From DASQPR01 sp963797605 (GTDB lineage: Bacteria > Actinomycetota > Actinomycetes > Mycobacteriales > Micromonosporaceae): a stretch of 64,000 bases of DNA. Within the stretch, counting starts at the first letter, position 1. The number at the start of each line of letters is the position of its first letter. The position numbers and the translations under genes were made by a program. The stretch spans positions 248,001-312,000 of the forward strand of contig CAWCPX010000002.1 in assembly GCA_963797605.1 (NCBI GenBank), given 5' to 3'. Positions 17,543-25,424 of the stretch are shown in pieces. The notes beneath the pieces are model-generated. The model was not told the origin of the DNA. It ran no database searches and saw only the letters and a list, made by a program, of their open reading frames with translations.

Positions 17543-19138
17543 ATGGTGACAACAAGCCTCCCGCCGACAACGACGCCACCGCCGCCGCACCCGCTCCGCA
17601 GGTCGACCGACGGTCCGCTACGGGAGGCCGTGCAGCCCGAGTCCCCGCAAGCCGGCACGGCTCCGCAGATCCCACCGTCGCCCAGCGGCGTCACGCGCAA
17701 CTCCACGTTCCTTCGCAACCGCCGCATCTCGACGTGGCACCGCCCCTATGCGGCTTCGCTTCTCGTCGCCGACTACGTCGCGGTGATCCTCGCGAACCTG
17801 ACCGCTCAGTTGCTCGTCGGCCAGCAGATGACCTTCTTCCGGCACTCGATCGGCGACACGGCGTTCTCGCTGCTGATGTTCGTCTTCCTGCCGCTCGGCT
17901 GGCTGGCGATCCTCTGGGGCCACGGCGCCTACGACCGCCGCTACATCGGCATGGGCACCGACGAGCTCAAGCGCATCGTCCGGTCCTCGGTCACGGTGCT
18001 CGCGCTCGTCTCGTTCCTCGCGTTCACCACGAAGGGCGGCCTGTCCCGTGTCGGGGTGGGCTACGCGATCCTGGCCGGCCTGATCTACATCCTGATCCTC
18101 CGCTTCATCGCGCGGCGGGTGCTGCAGGTCGTGCGCGGCCGTGGCGGCGCCAGTCACCGCATGCTGCTCATCGGCACGCTCTCGGAAGCGCTCGAAGTGC
18201 ACAAGGCCGTCACGCGGACGATGAACGCGGGCATGGTGCCGGTCGCGATCCACATCACCGAGGGCCACTCGGCGAGCGCGCGGAGACCGTCGCCGATCCC
18301 GGTCTACATGAACCGTGACATCAACACGCTCGTCCGCGAGATCGGCGCCGACACGGTCGCGGTCTGCGGGCAGGCGAGCGGCGACCGCAACGACCTGCGC
18401 CGCCTGGCGTGGCAGTTGGAGGGCACCGGCGTCGACCTCGTCGTGGCGCCGCAACTGACCGACATCGCCGGTCCCCGGGTGCATGTGCGCCCGGTCGAAG
18501 GCCTTCCGTTGCTCTACGTGGAAGAGCCCAAGCTGGCCGGGGCGTCCTGGCTGGTCAAGAACGTGATGGACCGGCTGTTCGCGGCGGTCGGGCTGCTCGT
18601 CTCCGCACCATTGTTCCTGTTGATCGCGCTCAGCATCCGGCTCTCCGATAAGGGCCCGATCTTCTTCCGCCAGCGTCGGGCCGGCCGTGAGGGCGAGATC
18701 TTCTCGGTGTGGAAGTTCCGCACGATGTACGTCGACGCCGAAGAGCGCCTGGCCACGCTCGAAGCGCACAACGAGGGCGACGGCATGCTCTTCAAGATCC
18801 GCAAAGATCCGCGGGTCTTCGGCGTCGGCAAGTGGCTGCGTGCCAGTTCGCTCGACGAGCTGCCGCAGTTGATCAACGTGCTTCTCGGCGACATGTCGTT
18901 GGTCGGACCCCGGCCGCTGCCGGCGGAAGACGGCGACTTCCTGGGCGACGTCCGCCGCCGGCTGCTCGTCCGCCCCGGCATGACCGGTCTCTGGCAGGTC
19001 TCCGGCCGCTCCGACCTCTCCTGGGACGACGCCGTGCGCCTCGACCTCTACTACGTGGACAACTGGTCGCTCGCGTTCGACCTGACGATCCTGTGGCGCA
19101 CGATCGGCGTCGTGTTGGGCAGCAAGGGCGCCTACTAA
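17543..19138 (+). CDS. Polyprenyl-phosphate sugar-1-phosphate transferase (exopolysaccharide initiation)
   Basis: 531 residues. A Pro/Thr-rich N-terminal tail is followed by about four membrane helices (90-210), a cytosolic CoA-binding-like domain (about 215-340), and another helix that starts the bacterial sugar transferase domain (MDRLFAAVGLLVSAPLFLLIALSIRL; FFRQRRAGREGEIFSVWKFRTM; SLDELPQLINVLLGDMSLVGPRP; RPGMTGLWQVSGRSDLSW). This is the PssY/WbaP/WcaJ family, which transfers a sugar phosphate from a nucleotide sugar to undecaprenyl phosphate, the first step of a repeat-unit polymer. The ATG at 17543 has GGGAGGA 7 nt upstream, better than the GTG at 17399. It may supply the lipid-linked polymers that LCP proteins attach. 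Confidence 0.9.
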   Translation: MVTTSLPPTTTPPPPHPLRRSTDGPLREAVQPESPQAGTAPQIPPSPSGVTRNSTFLRNRRISTWHRPYAASLLVADYVAVILANLTAQLLVGQQMTFFRHSIGDTAFSLLMFVFLPLGWLAILWGHGAYDRRYIGMGTDELKRIVRSSVTVLALVSFLAFTTKGGLSRVGVGYAILAGLIYILILRFIARRVLQVVRGRGGASHRMLLIGTLSEALEVHKAVTRTMNAGMVPVAIHITEGHSASARRPSPIPVYMNRDINTLVREIGADTVAVCGQASGDRNDLRRLAWQLEGTGVDLVVAPQLTDIAGPRVHVRPVEGLPLLYVEEPKLAGASWLVKNVMDRLFAAVGLLVSAPLFLLIALSIRLSDKGPIFFRQRRAGREGEIFSVWKFRTMYVDAEERLATLEAHNEGDGMLFKIRKDPRVFGVGKWLRASSLDELPQLINVLLGDMSLVGPRPLPAEDGDFLGDVRRRLLVRPGMTGLWQVSGRSDLSWDDAVRLDLYYVDNWSLAFDLTILWRTIGVVLGSKGAY

Positions 19139-19231
19139 CCGCCCCAGCCGCGCACTTTCCCGACGTGATCTTCACACCTCCCACACATCTCCACCGCTGC
19201 ACCTCCATGCGACGCCGATAACCTCATCCGC

Positions 19232-19300
19232 ATGAGCGAGCTTGTCGGAGCGAACAATGTGGCGGCAGGCCCGCGCCTCGCGAAGCAGGGGTGGGCATGA
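19232..19300 (+). CDS. Micro-ORF 1 in the 65-bp repeat (22 aa)
   Basis: 22-codon frame, MSELVGANN ... KQGWA, then TGA. The stop overlaps the next ATG as ATGA (19297-19300), so ribosomes could re-initiate on the following copy. No good SD precedes this first ATG; it may be leaderless or untranslated. Whether the peptide is made is unknown. The frame is notable because the repeat period (65 nt) equals the frame length minus the 4-nt overlap. Confidence 0.4.
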   Translation: MSELVGANNVAAGPRLAKQGWA

Positions 19301-19365
19301 GCGAGCTTGTCGGAGCGAACAATGTGGCGGCAGGCCCGCGCCTCGCGAAGCAGGGGTGGGCATGA
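19297..19365 (+). CDS. Micro-ORF 2 in the 65-bp repeat (22 aa)
   Basis: Identical 22-residue frame to micro-ORF 1. The AGGGG of the preceding copy lies about 6 nt upstream, a good SD. Its TGA overlaps the third ATG (ATGA at 19362-19365). Confidence 0.4.
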   Translation: MSELVGANNVAAGPRLAKQGWA

Positions 19366-19400
19366 GCGAGCTTGTCGGAGCGAACCGGAGCCGATCGTGA
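19362..19400 (+). CDS. Micro-ORF 3, overlapping the response-regulator start (12 aa)
   Basis: Starts with the same MSELVGAN, then diverges to RSRS and stops at TGA 19398-19400. This overlaps the regulator GTG (19397) as GTGA. It links the repeat chain to the regulator by apparent translational coupling. Confidence 0.4.
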   Translation: MSELVGANRSRS

Positions 19401-20107
19401 GTCAGCGACGGATTCTCGTCGTCGAAGATGAGCGCACCATCGCCGACGCCGTCGCGGCCCGCCTACGCGCCGAGGGCTTCGCCGTCGAAACAGCCGGTGA
19501 CGGCCCGTCCGCGGTGGCAGCGGCCGCCCGTTGGCAGCCCGATCTCGTGGTGCTCGACATCATGTTGCCGGGCTTCGACGGACTTGAGGTCTGCCGCCGG
19601 ATCCACGCCACTCGACACGTGCCGGTCATCATGCTCACCGCTCGCGACGACGAAAACGATCTGCTGGTCGGGCTCGCCGTCGGCGCCGACGACTATCTGA
19701 CGAAACCGTTCTCACTGCGGGAACTCGCGGCACGCGTACATGTCGTGCTGCGGCGCTCCGATCGTGCCGAAGCGCCCGAGGCGATCGCGTCACTCGAGAC
19801 CCACCTGGAAGACGACGAATCCACCGTGATCCGTGTCGGCGACCTGGAGATCGATTCCACCGAACGTCGGGTCCGACGGGCCGGCGTCGAGGTGCACCTC
19901 ACTCCGATCGAGTTCGAACTCCTGCGCCATCTGGCCAGCCGTCCCCGTGCGGTGCTGCCCCGGCAGCGGTTGATGGCGCAGGTCTGGGGCTGGGCCGACG
20001 CAACGGGGACGCGCACGGTCGACAGTCACGTCAAGGCGCTGCGGCGCAAGCTCGGCACCGACGTGATCCGCACCGTGCACGGCGTCGGCTACGCCCTGGA
20101 GGTCTGA
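19397..20107 (+). CDS. OmpR-type response regulator
   Basis: 236 residues. Receiver (5-120) with acidic pair Glu10/Asp11, phospho-acceptor Asp54 in LVVLDIMLPGFDG, Thr in MLTAR and Lys103 in DDYLTKPFSLREL. An acidic linker (ASLETHLEDDES) leads to the winged-helix DNA-binding domain (ERRVRRAGVEVHLTPIEFELLRHL ... SHVKALRRKLGTDVIRTVHGVGYALEV). The GTG at 19397 fits the family start and overlaps micro-ORF 3. The histidine kinase follows after 2 nt. It probably controls the two membrane proteins downstream or its own operon. Confidence 0.92.
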   Translation: MSQRRILVVEDERTIADAVAARLRAEGFAVETAGDGPSAVAAAARWQPDLVVLDIMLPGFDGLEVCRRIHATRHVPVIMLTARDDENDLLVGLAVGADDYLTKPFSLRELAARVHVVLRRSDRAEAPEAIASLETHLEDDESTVIRVGDLEIDSTERRVRRAGVEVHLTPIEFELLRHLASRPRAVLPRQRLMAQVWGWADATGTRTVDSHVKALRRKLGTDVIRTVHGVGYALEV

Positions 20108-20108
20108 C

Positions 20109-21143
20109 GTGAGTGACTTCGCATCCCGGCTCAGCTACGCGCTGCCCCGGCCGCTCGACTTCGTCCGCTGGATCAAGTTGAAGCTCGGTCTGGTGCTGGT
20201 TTCGAGTGGTCTGGCCAGCCTCATCGTCTTCTGGCGCGGCATCGGATGGGTGCCACCGGCGACGTCGATCACGGCGATCGGCGTCGCGCTCGTGACGTCG
20301 CAGATCCTGGCGCACGGCATGACCCGGCCGTTGCGGGAGATGACCGCGGCGGCTCGCGCGATGGCACGAGGCGACTACACGCGACGCGTACGCGCCACCT
20401 CCCGCGACGAGGTCGGCCAGCTCGCCGTCGCGTTCAACCAGATGGCGGCGGATCTCATGGCGGCCGACCGGCAGCGGCGGGACCTGATCGCGAACGTCTC
20501 GCACGAGTTGCGTACGCCGATCTTCGCGCTGCAGGCCGTGCTCGAGAACGTGGTCGACGGCGTCGAGGTGCCGGACAAGGTCACGTTGGAGACGGCGCTC
20601 GCACAGACCGAACGGCTCGGCCGGCTCGTGACCGAACTGCTCGACCTCTCCCGCATCGACGCCGGCGTGGCGCCGCTCGATCTGGGCCCATTCGACGTGG
20701 ACGAACTTCTCCGCGACGCCGTCCGAGAGGCGGGTGTCAACGCGGCGGCGGCCGGCCGGCATGTGACGTTCGCGATCGACGCGAGCGCGGGTGTCGCCGT
20801 CGCGGACCCGGCCCGGCTGCACCAGGTCATCGCGAACCTCCTGGACAACGCGGCCCGGCACAGCCCACCCGACGGCACCATCACCACGCTGGCCCGGCAC
20901 GACAACGGCCGCCTCGTGATCGAGGTCGCCGACGAGGGTCCGGGCATCCCGATCGCCGAGCGCGAAGCCGTGTTCGAACGCTTCACCCGCGGCGGTGTCG
21001 ACGGCGCCGCCCGGGCGCAGGGTGGCACCGGCCTCGGCCTTGCGATCGCGCAGTGGGCCGTCGCCCTGCACGGCGGGTCGATCGCGGTCGCCGATTCCAC
21101 CGTCGGTTGCCGCATCCGCATCGTCCTACCAAGCCCGAGCTAA
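20109..21143 (+). CDS. Sensor histidine kinase
   Basis: 344 residues. Two membrane helices close together (about 25-42 and 51-68) with almost no extracellular sensor loop, then HAMP (TRPLREMTAAARAMARGDY), HisKA with His132 in NVSHELRTPIFALQAVLENV, and HATPase_c with N box (ANLLDNAARH), G1 (VADEGPGIP), F box and G2 (GTGLGLAIAQW). The short loop suggests an intramembrane or envelope-stress type sensor. It starts 2 nt after the regulator stop, so the two are co-transcribed and cognate. Confidence 0.92.
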   Translation: MSDFASRLSYALPRPLDFVRWIKLKLGLVLVSSGLASLIVFWRGIGWVPPATSITAIGVALVTSQILAHGMTRPLREMTAAARAMARGDYTRRVRATSRDEVGQLAVAFNQMAADLMAADRQRRDLIANVSHELRTPIFALQAVLENVVDGVEVPDKVTLETALAQTERLGRLVTELLDLSRIDAGVAPLDLGPFDVDELLRDAVREAGVNAAAAGRHVTFAIDASAGVAVADPARLHQVIANLLDNAARHSPPDGTITTLARHDNGRLVIEVADEGPGIPIAEREAVFERFTRGGVDGAARAQGGTGLGLAIAQWAVALHGGSIAVADSTVGCRIRIVLPSPS

Positions 21144-21243
21144 CTCTCGCCTTTCCCTCTCGCTGGTGGCACGCATCAACGGCCACGGCGCGATGCCCCC
21201 TGCCCTCTTTTCTTTCCCACGTCGCCGACCCAAGGAGCCCTCC

Positions 21244-22698
21244 GTGCCCCAGATCGCCCTCGCCGCCCCGCGCCGGACCGTGATCGCGACGGCCATCACC
21301 ACGGTCGTCGCGGCCTTCGTGCTCGTGCTCACGCGTCCCGGCATCGGTTGGCCCGTCGTCGCGATAGGCGTGGCGGCCGCCGGCACGGTGTCGGCATGGC
21401 GGACCCGTCCGGCGGAATCGCCGGCCCGGCGGCTGGAGCGGCACGCGTGGGCGATTGGATCAATAGCATTTATCGCCATCGGTACGATTCGCGCGGATGC
21501 ACTTCTCTTCACGTGGTGCGTCATTGCCGCACTGGCATGTGCCTCGGTCTGCCTGGCAGGCGGGCGGACGTTCAGAGGTCTCGCCGCGGGTGTGGTCGGG
21601 CTGACGATCTCGGTCGGTCGAGGGCTGCCCTGGTGGACGCGGGGTGCCGTGCAAACCAGGCGGAGCCGGACCGCGGTCGTCCGCCTCGGGTGGACCGTCG
21701 GAGCGTCAGTCGGTCTGCTGCTCGTGTTCGGGACGCTGTTCGCGACGGCGGACGCGGAGTTCGCGCACGTGCTGGTCGCGATCACGCCGACGTGGAGCGG
21801 TTGGGAGATCTGGCGGGCGATCTCGGTCGTGGTGCTCGCCGGACCGCTGATCGTAGGGATCGCGTACGTCGCCGGGGATCGGACACCGGTCGACGCGGTT
21901 GCGCCGAAACCGGCGAGACTCGTCCGCCGGGCCGAGTGGACCGTGCCTCTGATGACACTCGACCTGCTGTTTCTCGCGTTCGTACTGGTGCAACTCGAGA
22001 CGCTGTTCGGTGTCCGGGACCGGGTGCTGAGGACGGCCGGGCTGACCTACGCGCAATATGCCCGTTCGGGGTTCTGGCAGCTCCTCGTGGTCGCCGCGCT
22101 GACCCTCGTCGTGATCGCGGTGGCCGTACGCGTGGCGCCGCGGGCGGAACCGCGCGATCGGCTGCTGCTGCGGCTGCTTCTCGGCACCCTGGCAACGCTG
22201 ACGCTCGTCATCGTCGCGTCGGCTCTCCAACGGCTGGTGGCTTACGACAACGCTTACGGCTACACCCGGCTCCGGCTCGCCGTCGGGGTCGCGGAGATCT
22301 GGCTCGGGCTGGTGTTCGTGCTGGTGATCGGTGCCGGCGTGCGACTGACCGCGGCGTGGTTGCCACGGGTCGTGGCCGGCACCGCGGCGATCGCGTTACT
22401 GGCCACGGCAATCGTCGGACCCGACGAGTTCGTCGCGGACCGTGATGTGGCGCGCTTTGAACGTACCGGGCAGATCGATCTGGTCTATCTGTCGACGCTC
22501 TCACCGGATGCCGTGCCGGCGCTTGATCGACTGCCGTCACCGCAGCGCACGTGTGTGCTGCTCCCGATCCATTGGCGACTGACCGACGGGGACGACTGGC
22601 GTTCGTGGAATCTCGCCCGCTCCCGGGCCCGCGCGGTGCTCGCGTCCGCGCTGGACGTGCCGCCGTTGCGGCCGGGCGTTCCCTGCGACACCTTCTGA
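21244..22698 (+). CDS. DUF4173/DUF4153-like polytopic membrane protein A
   Basis: 484 residues and about ten or more membrane helices. Motifs shared with the next gene include FATADAEFAHVL, YARSGFWQLLVVAALTLVV, RDRLLLRLLLGTLATLTLV, YDNAYGYTRLRL and RTGQIDLVYLSTLSPDAVPALDRL, so the two are paralogues. GTG start with AAGGAG about 7 nt upstream. The C-terminus (about 415-484) is probably extracellular, with Cys residues near the end. Function unknown; such genes often lie beside two-component systems in actinobacteria. The family call is by resemblance. Confidence 0.82.
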   Translation: MPQIALAAPRRTVIATAITTVVAAFVLVLTRPGIGWPVVAIGVAAAGTVSAWRTRPAESPARRLERHAWAIGSIAFIAIGTIRADALLFTWCVIAALACASVCLAGGRTFRGLAAGVVGLTISVGRGLPWWTRGAVQTRRSRTAVVRLGWTVGASVGLLLVFGTLFATADAEFAHVLVAITPTWSGWEIWRAISVVVLAGPLIVGIAYVAGDRTPVDAVAPKPARLVRRAEWTVPLMTLDLLFLAFVLVQLETLFGVRDRVLRTAGLTYAQYARSGFWQLLVVAALTLVVIAVAVRVAPRAEPRDRLLLRLLLGTLATLTLVIVASALQRLVAYDNAYGYTRLRLAVGVAEIWLGLVFVLVIGAGVRLTAAWLPRVVAGTAAIALLATAIVGPDEFVADRDVARFERTGQIDLVYLSTLSPDAVPALDRLPSPQRTCVLLPIHWRLTDGDDWRSWNLARSRARAVLASALDVPPLRPGVPCDTF

Positions 22699-22801
22699 CG
22701 CGTGCCAACGCTCGAATCGTCGAATCGGTGGGCTGCGAAGGCTTGCCGTCCCGTGCCACACTTGCTCACCGCGCGGCCTCACCCCCATTTCAGGAGCAGC
22801 G

Positions 22802-24829
22802 ATGTCTGACGCACCGTCCGCCAAACCTCAGGTTGCGGTGCCCGCGCCGGCACCGGCTTCCGCGCCTCAACCGCCAGCCGGTGGCCCGCCGCACGTCCCG
22901 GTCGCGCCGCCGGTGCCGGGACCTGGTCAACGCGTGACGGCCGCGCCCGGATGGGAGTTGGGGCCAAACGGCTGGCAGCCGGTGAAGTACGACGCCCGGC
23001 AGGCACGAGAGGCGCAGGCGATGCGCCGGGCCGCGATGCCACCGACGCTCTTCCAGCGGTTCTGGCCCGGTCCCGGTCGTGTGCCGGCGCCGCGCGTCTC
23101 GTTGAGCCTCATTGTCGTCGCCGCCGTGGTCGCGGCGATCTCACTCGTGCTGTCGACTCCCGGTTTCGGCTGGTTGCTGACGGCACTGGCGTTGGCGGCC
23201 GCCGCGGTCTTCACCGGGCTGGTCCGGAAAGCGGATCCCGGGCCCGCGACGGTCGTGACGCCACCGGCGTTCGTCCCGGCACAACAGCCTTCCGTCCCGG
23301 CACAACGGGCTTCCGTAACCGCACCACCGGCTCCCGCGGCCCCGGAGACCTCGGCCGAGCAGGAACCGGCCGTGGCTGCCGTCGACGCGCCGGTGGTCGA
23401 AACGACCGCCGATGACGCCGCCGAAATCGTCGCGACGGTGGTCACCGACGCCTCCGAAGCCGGCGACTCCACCGTGGTCGACGAGTCCACGGTGGACGAG
23501 ACCACGGTGGACAACGCCGCGCCCGAGGCTGCGGGTTCGTCGCCGCGACGCCTTTCGCTCGGCGTACACGGCGAAAGGATCTTCTGGGGTCTTTGCGCGC
23601 TCGCGCTCGTGAGCGTCGGCACCTTCCGGGCGGCGGGCTGGCTGTTCTTCTGGTGCGTCGTGTTCGCGTTCGGGTGCTCGGCGCTCGCGCTCGGGGGCGG
23701 TCGCACCGTGCAGGCGATGTTCCTGTCGCTCGTCGCGTTCCCGAGCTCGATCTTCCGGTCGCCGCCGTGGATCGTGCGTGGCCTCGCGGCGATGCGCAGC
23801 CGTGGTGGCGGCCCGCGCCTGGTCATCTCGATCGCGATCAGCGTGCTGTTGGTCGTGGTCTTCGGTGGTCTGTTCGCCGGCGCCGACGCCGAATTCGCGC
23901 ACGTGCTCGGCAAGTTGGTGCCGCCGCTGAAGGCGTCTGAGGTCGCGCGGGCGATCTTCTGCTTCATCGTCGTGGCGGCCGTCGCCTGCGGAGTCGCGTT
24001 CCTCGCCGCGGCTCGCCCGCAGCTCGCCGCGCTGGCTCCCAGCAAACCCCGCCGGGTGCGCCGGGTCGAATGGGTGCTGCCGCTGGCCGTGCTCAACGCG
24101 TTGTTCGCGGTGTTCGTCTACATCCAGCTGACCGTGCTGTTCGGGAACAACAGCGAATTGCTGAACGCGTCCCACAAGTACATGCGCGGCTACGCCCACT
24201 CCGGCTTCTGGCAACTGCTGGTCGTGACGCTGTTGACCCTCACGGTCCTGGGCATCGCCGGCCGGGTCGCGCCACGCGAGACGCGCTCCGATCGCACGCT
24301 GCTGCGGCTGCTCCTCGGCGGCCTGACGGTGTTCTCGATCGTGGTGGTGCTGTCGGCGCTCAAGCGGGTCGACAAATACGAACACGCCTACGGCTTCACG
24401 CGGCTCCGGGTGGTCGTCGCCGGTGTCGAGGTCTGGTTCGGTGTGCTCTTCGTGCTCGTGCTGATCGCCGGCATCGGCCTGAAGACGTCCTGGCTGCCGC
24501 GCGTGATCGTGGCGTCGCTCGCGCTGTCGCTGCTGGCCGGCGCGATCGCGAACCCCGACCGTTACGTCGCGCAACAGAACGTCGACCGCTACCAGCAGAC
24601 CGGCAAGCTCAGCATCGAGTACATGCGGCAGATGTCACCGGACGCCGTGCCCGCGATCGAGAAGCTGCCACCGTCACTGCGCGACTGCTCGCTCGTCAAC
24701 ATCGCCCAACACCTCGCCGACCGCGGCGACGACTGGCGCACGTGGAACTTCTCCCGTGTCGACGCGCGCAACCAGATCGGCCTGTTCGTCATCCCAGCGC
24801 GGAGCAAGTGCCCGGGGCTCGTCCGATAG
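22802..24829 (+). CDS. DUF4173/DUF4153-like polytopic membrane protein B
   Basis: 675 residues and a larger paralogue of the preceding gene. It has a Pro/Ala-rich N-terminal tail (1-40), two helices (about 100-140), then an insert of about 90 residues rich in Ala, Val, Glu and Thr with near-repeats (VDESTVDETTVDN) before the conserved core (FAGADAEFAHVL, YAHSGFWQLLVVTLLTL, YEHAYGFTRLRV, MSPDAVPAIEKLPP). The ATG has an AGGAGC site upstream. Same strand and close spacing put it in one unit with regulator, kinase and paralogue A. Function unknown. Confidence 0.82.
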   Translation: MSDAPSAKPQVAVPAPAPASAPQPPAGGPPHVPVAPPVPGPGQRVTAAPGWELGPNGWQPVKYDARQAREAQAMRRAAMPPTLFQRFWPGPGRVPAPRVSLSLIVVAAVVAAISLVLSTPGFGWLLTALALAAAAVFTGLVRKADPGPATVVTPPAFVPAQQPSVPAQRASVTAPPAPAAPETSAEQEPAVAAVDAPVVETTADDAAEIVATVVTDASEAGDSTVVDESTVDETTVDNAAPEAAGSSPRRLSLGVHGERIFWGLCALALVSVGTFRAAGWLFFWCVVFAFGCSALALGGGRTVQAMFLSLVAFPSSIFRSPPWIVRGLAAMRSRGGGPRLVISIAISVLLVVVFGGLFAGADAEFAHVLGKLVPPLKASEVARAIFCFIVVAAVACGVAFLAAARPQLAALAPSKPRRVRRVEWVLPLAVLNALFAVFVYIQLTVLFGNNSELLNASHKYMRGYAHSGFWQLLVVTLLTLTVLGIAGRVAPRETRSDRTLLRLLLGGLTVFSIVVVLSALKRVDKYEHAYGFTRLRVVVAGVEVWFGVLFVLVLIAGIGLKTSWLPRVIVASLALSLLAGAIANPDRYVAQQNVDRYQQTGKLSIEYMRQMSPDAVPAIEKLPPSLRDCSLVNIAQHLADRGDDWRTWNFSRVDARNQIGLFVIPARSKCPGLVR

Positions 24830-24853
24830 CCGGCCGACGGTAGGTTTCGGTTT

Positions 24854-25372
24854 GTGACGATCCACACCTCCGATCCCTTCGCGACGCCGGACGAGCAACG
24901 TTCGCCCGTCCGGCGTCTCCGTGGCCGGTTGCCGGCGCCGGTGATGCTCTGGACGGCCGGGTCGGGAGCGAGTCGCGCGGGGCTGACAGTCTCATCGGCG
25001 CTGGTCGTCGACGGTGATCCGGGCCACGTCGTCGGCGTCGTCGACGACGAGTCGGAGCTGTGGACCACGATGACCGAATCCGGCCTATTCGCGGTAACCC
25101 TCCTGCATCACGGCGATCATCTGCTCGCCGACCGATTCGCCGGCCTGATGCCCGCGCCCGGTGGCCTCTTTCGCGACGGAAACTGGCAGGACACGGCGTT
25201 CGGCCCGGTGCTGGCGGACGCTCCGACATGGTGCGGCGCCCGCGTCGACGAATCCCGGCGGCTGGGCTGGGGAATGCTGGTCGAGGCGACGATCGAACAC
25301 ATCCATCTGGCCGGTGATACGGCCCTGCCGCTCGTACACGTCCGCGCCAGATACAGGGATCTCACAGCGTAG
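24854..25372 (+). CDS. Flavin reductase-like / FMN-binding split-barrel protein
   Basis: 172 residues from a GTG. Pattern of the flavin reductase-like domain: LPAPVMLWTAGSGASRAGLTVSSALVVDGDPGHVVGVVDD (read in parts), SGLFAVTLLHHGDHLLADRFAG and C-terminal VRARYRDL. Small proteins of this type bind FMN or F420 and reduce flavins, or serve as oxidoreductase partners. Substrate unknown. It lies 24 bp after the DUF4173-like gene on the same strand. Confidence 0.78.
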   Translation: MTIHTSDPFATPDEQRSPVRRLRGRLPAPVMLWTAGSGASRAGLTVSSALVVDGDPGHVVGVVDDESELWTTMTESGLFAVTLLHHGDHLLADRFAGLMPAPGGLFRDGNWQDTAFGPVLADAPTWCGARVDESRRLGWGMLVEATIEHIHLAGDTALPLVHVRARYRDLTA

Positions 25373-25424
25373 AGCGCGGCGTCGCTGGCGCCCGGAGTGG
25401 ACAGCGTTCCGTAGGGTGAAATGC

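Larger units (their letters stand above)
19232..19385 (+). repeat. 65-bp tandem direct repeat (two full copies plus 24 nt)
   Basis: Copies 19232-19296 and 19297-19361 are identical; a third begins at 19362 and matches for 24 nt before diverging. Each copy starts ATGAGCGAGCTTGTCGGAGC and ends with CAGGGGTGGGC, which places an SD-like AGGGG just before the next ATG. The array ends right at the response-regulator start. Confidence 0.95.

Noticed and set aside
17618..18769. 383-residue minus-strand frame
   Set aside because: Complement of the sugar transferase gene; low-complexity Asp/Glu/Arg/His composition and no motif.
23141..24574. 477-residue minus-strand frame
   Set aside because: Antisense to membrane protein B; composition (Arg, Glu, Asp, His, Gln) is the usual complement of hydrophobic codons in GC-rich DNA.
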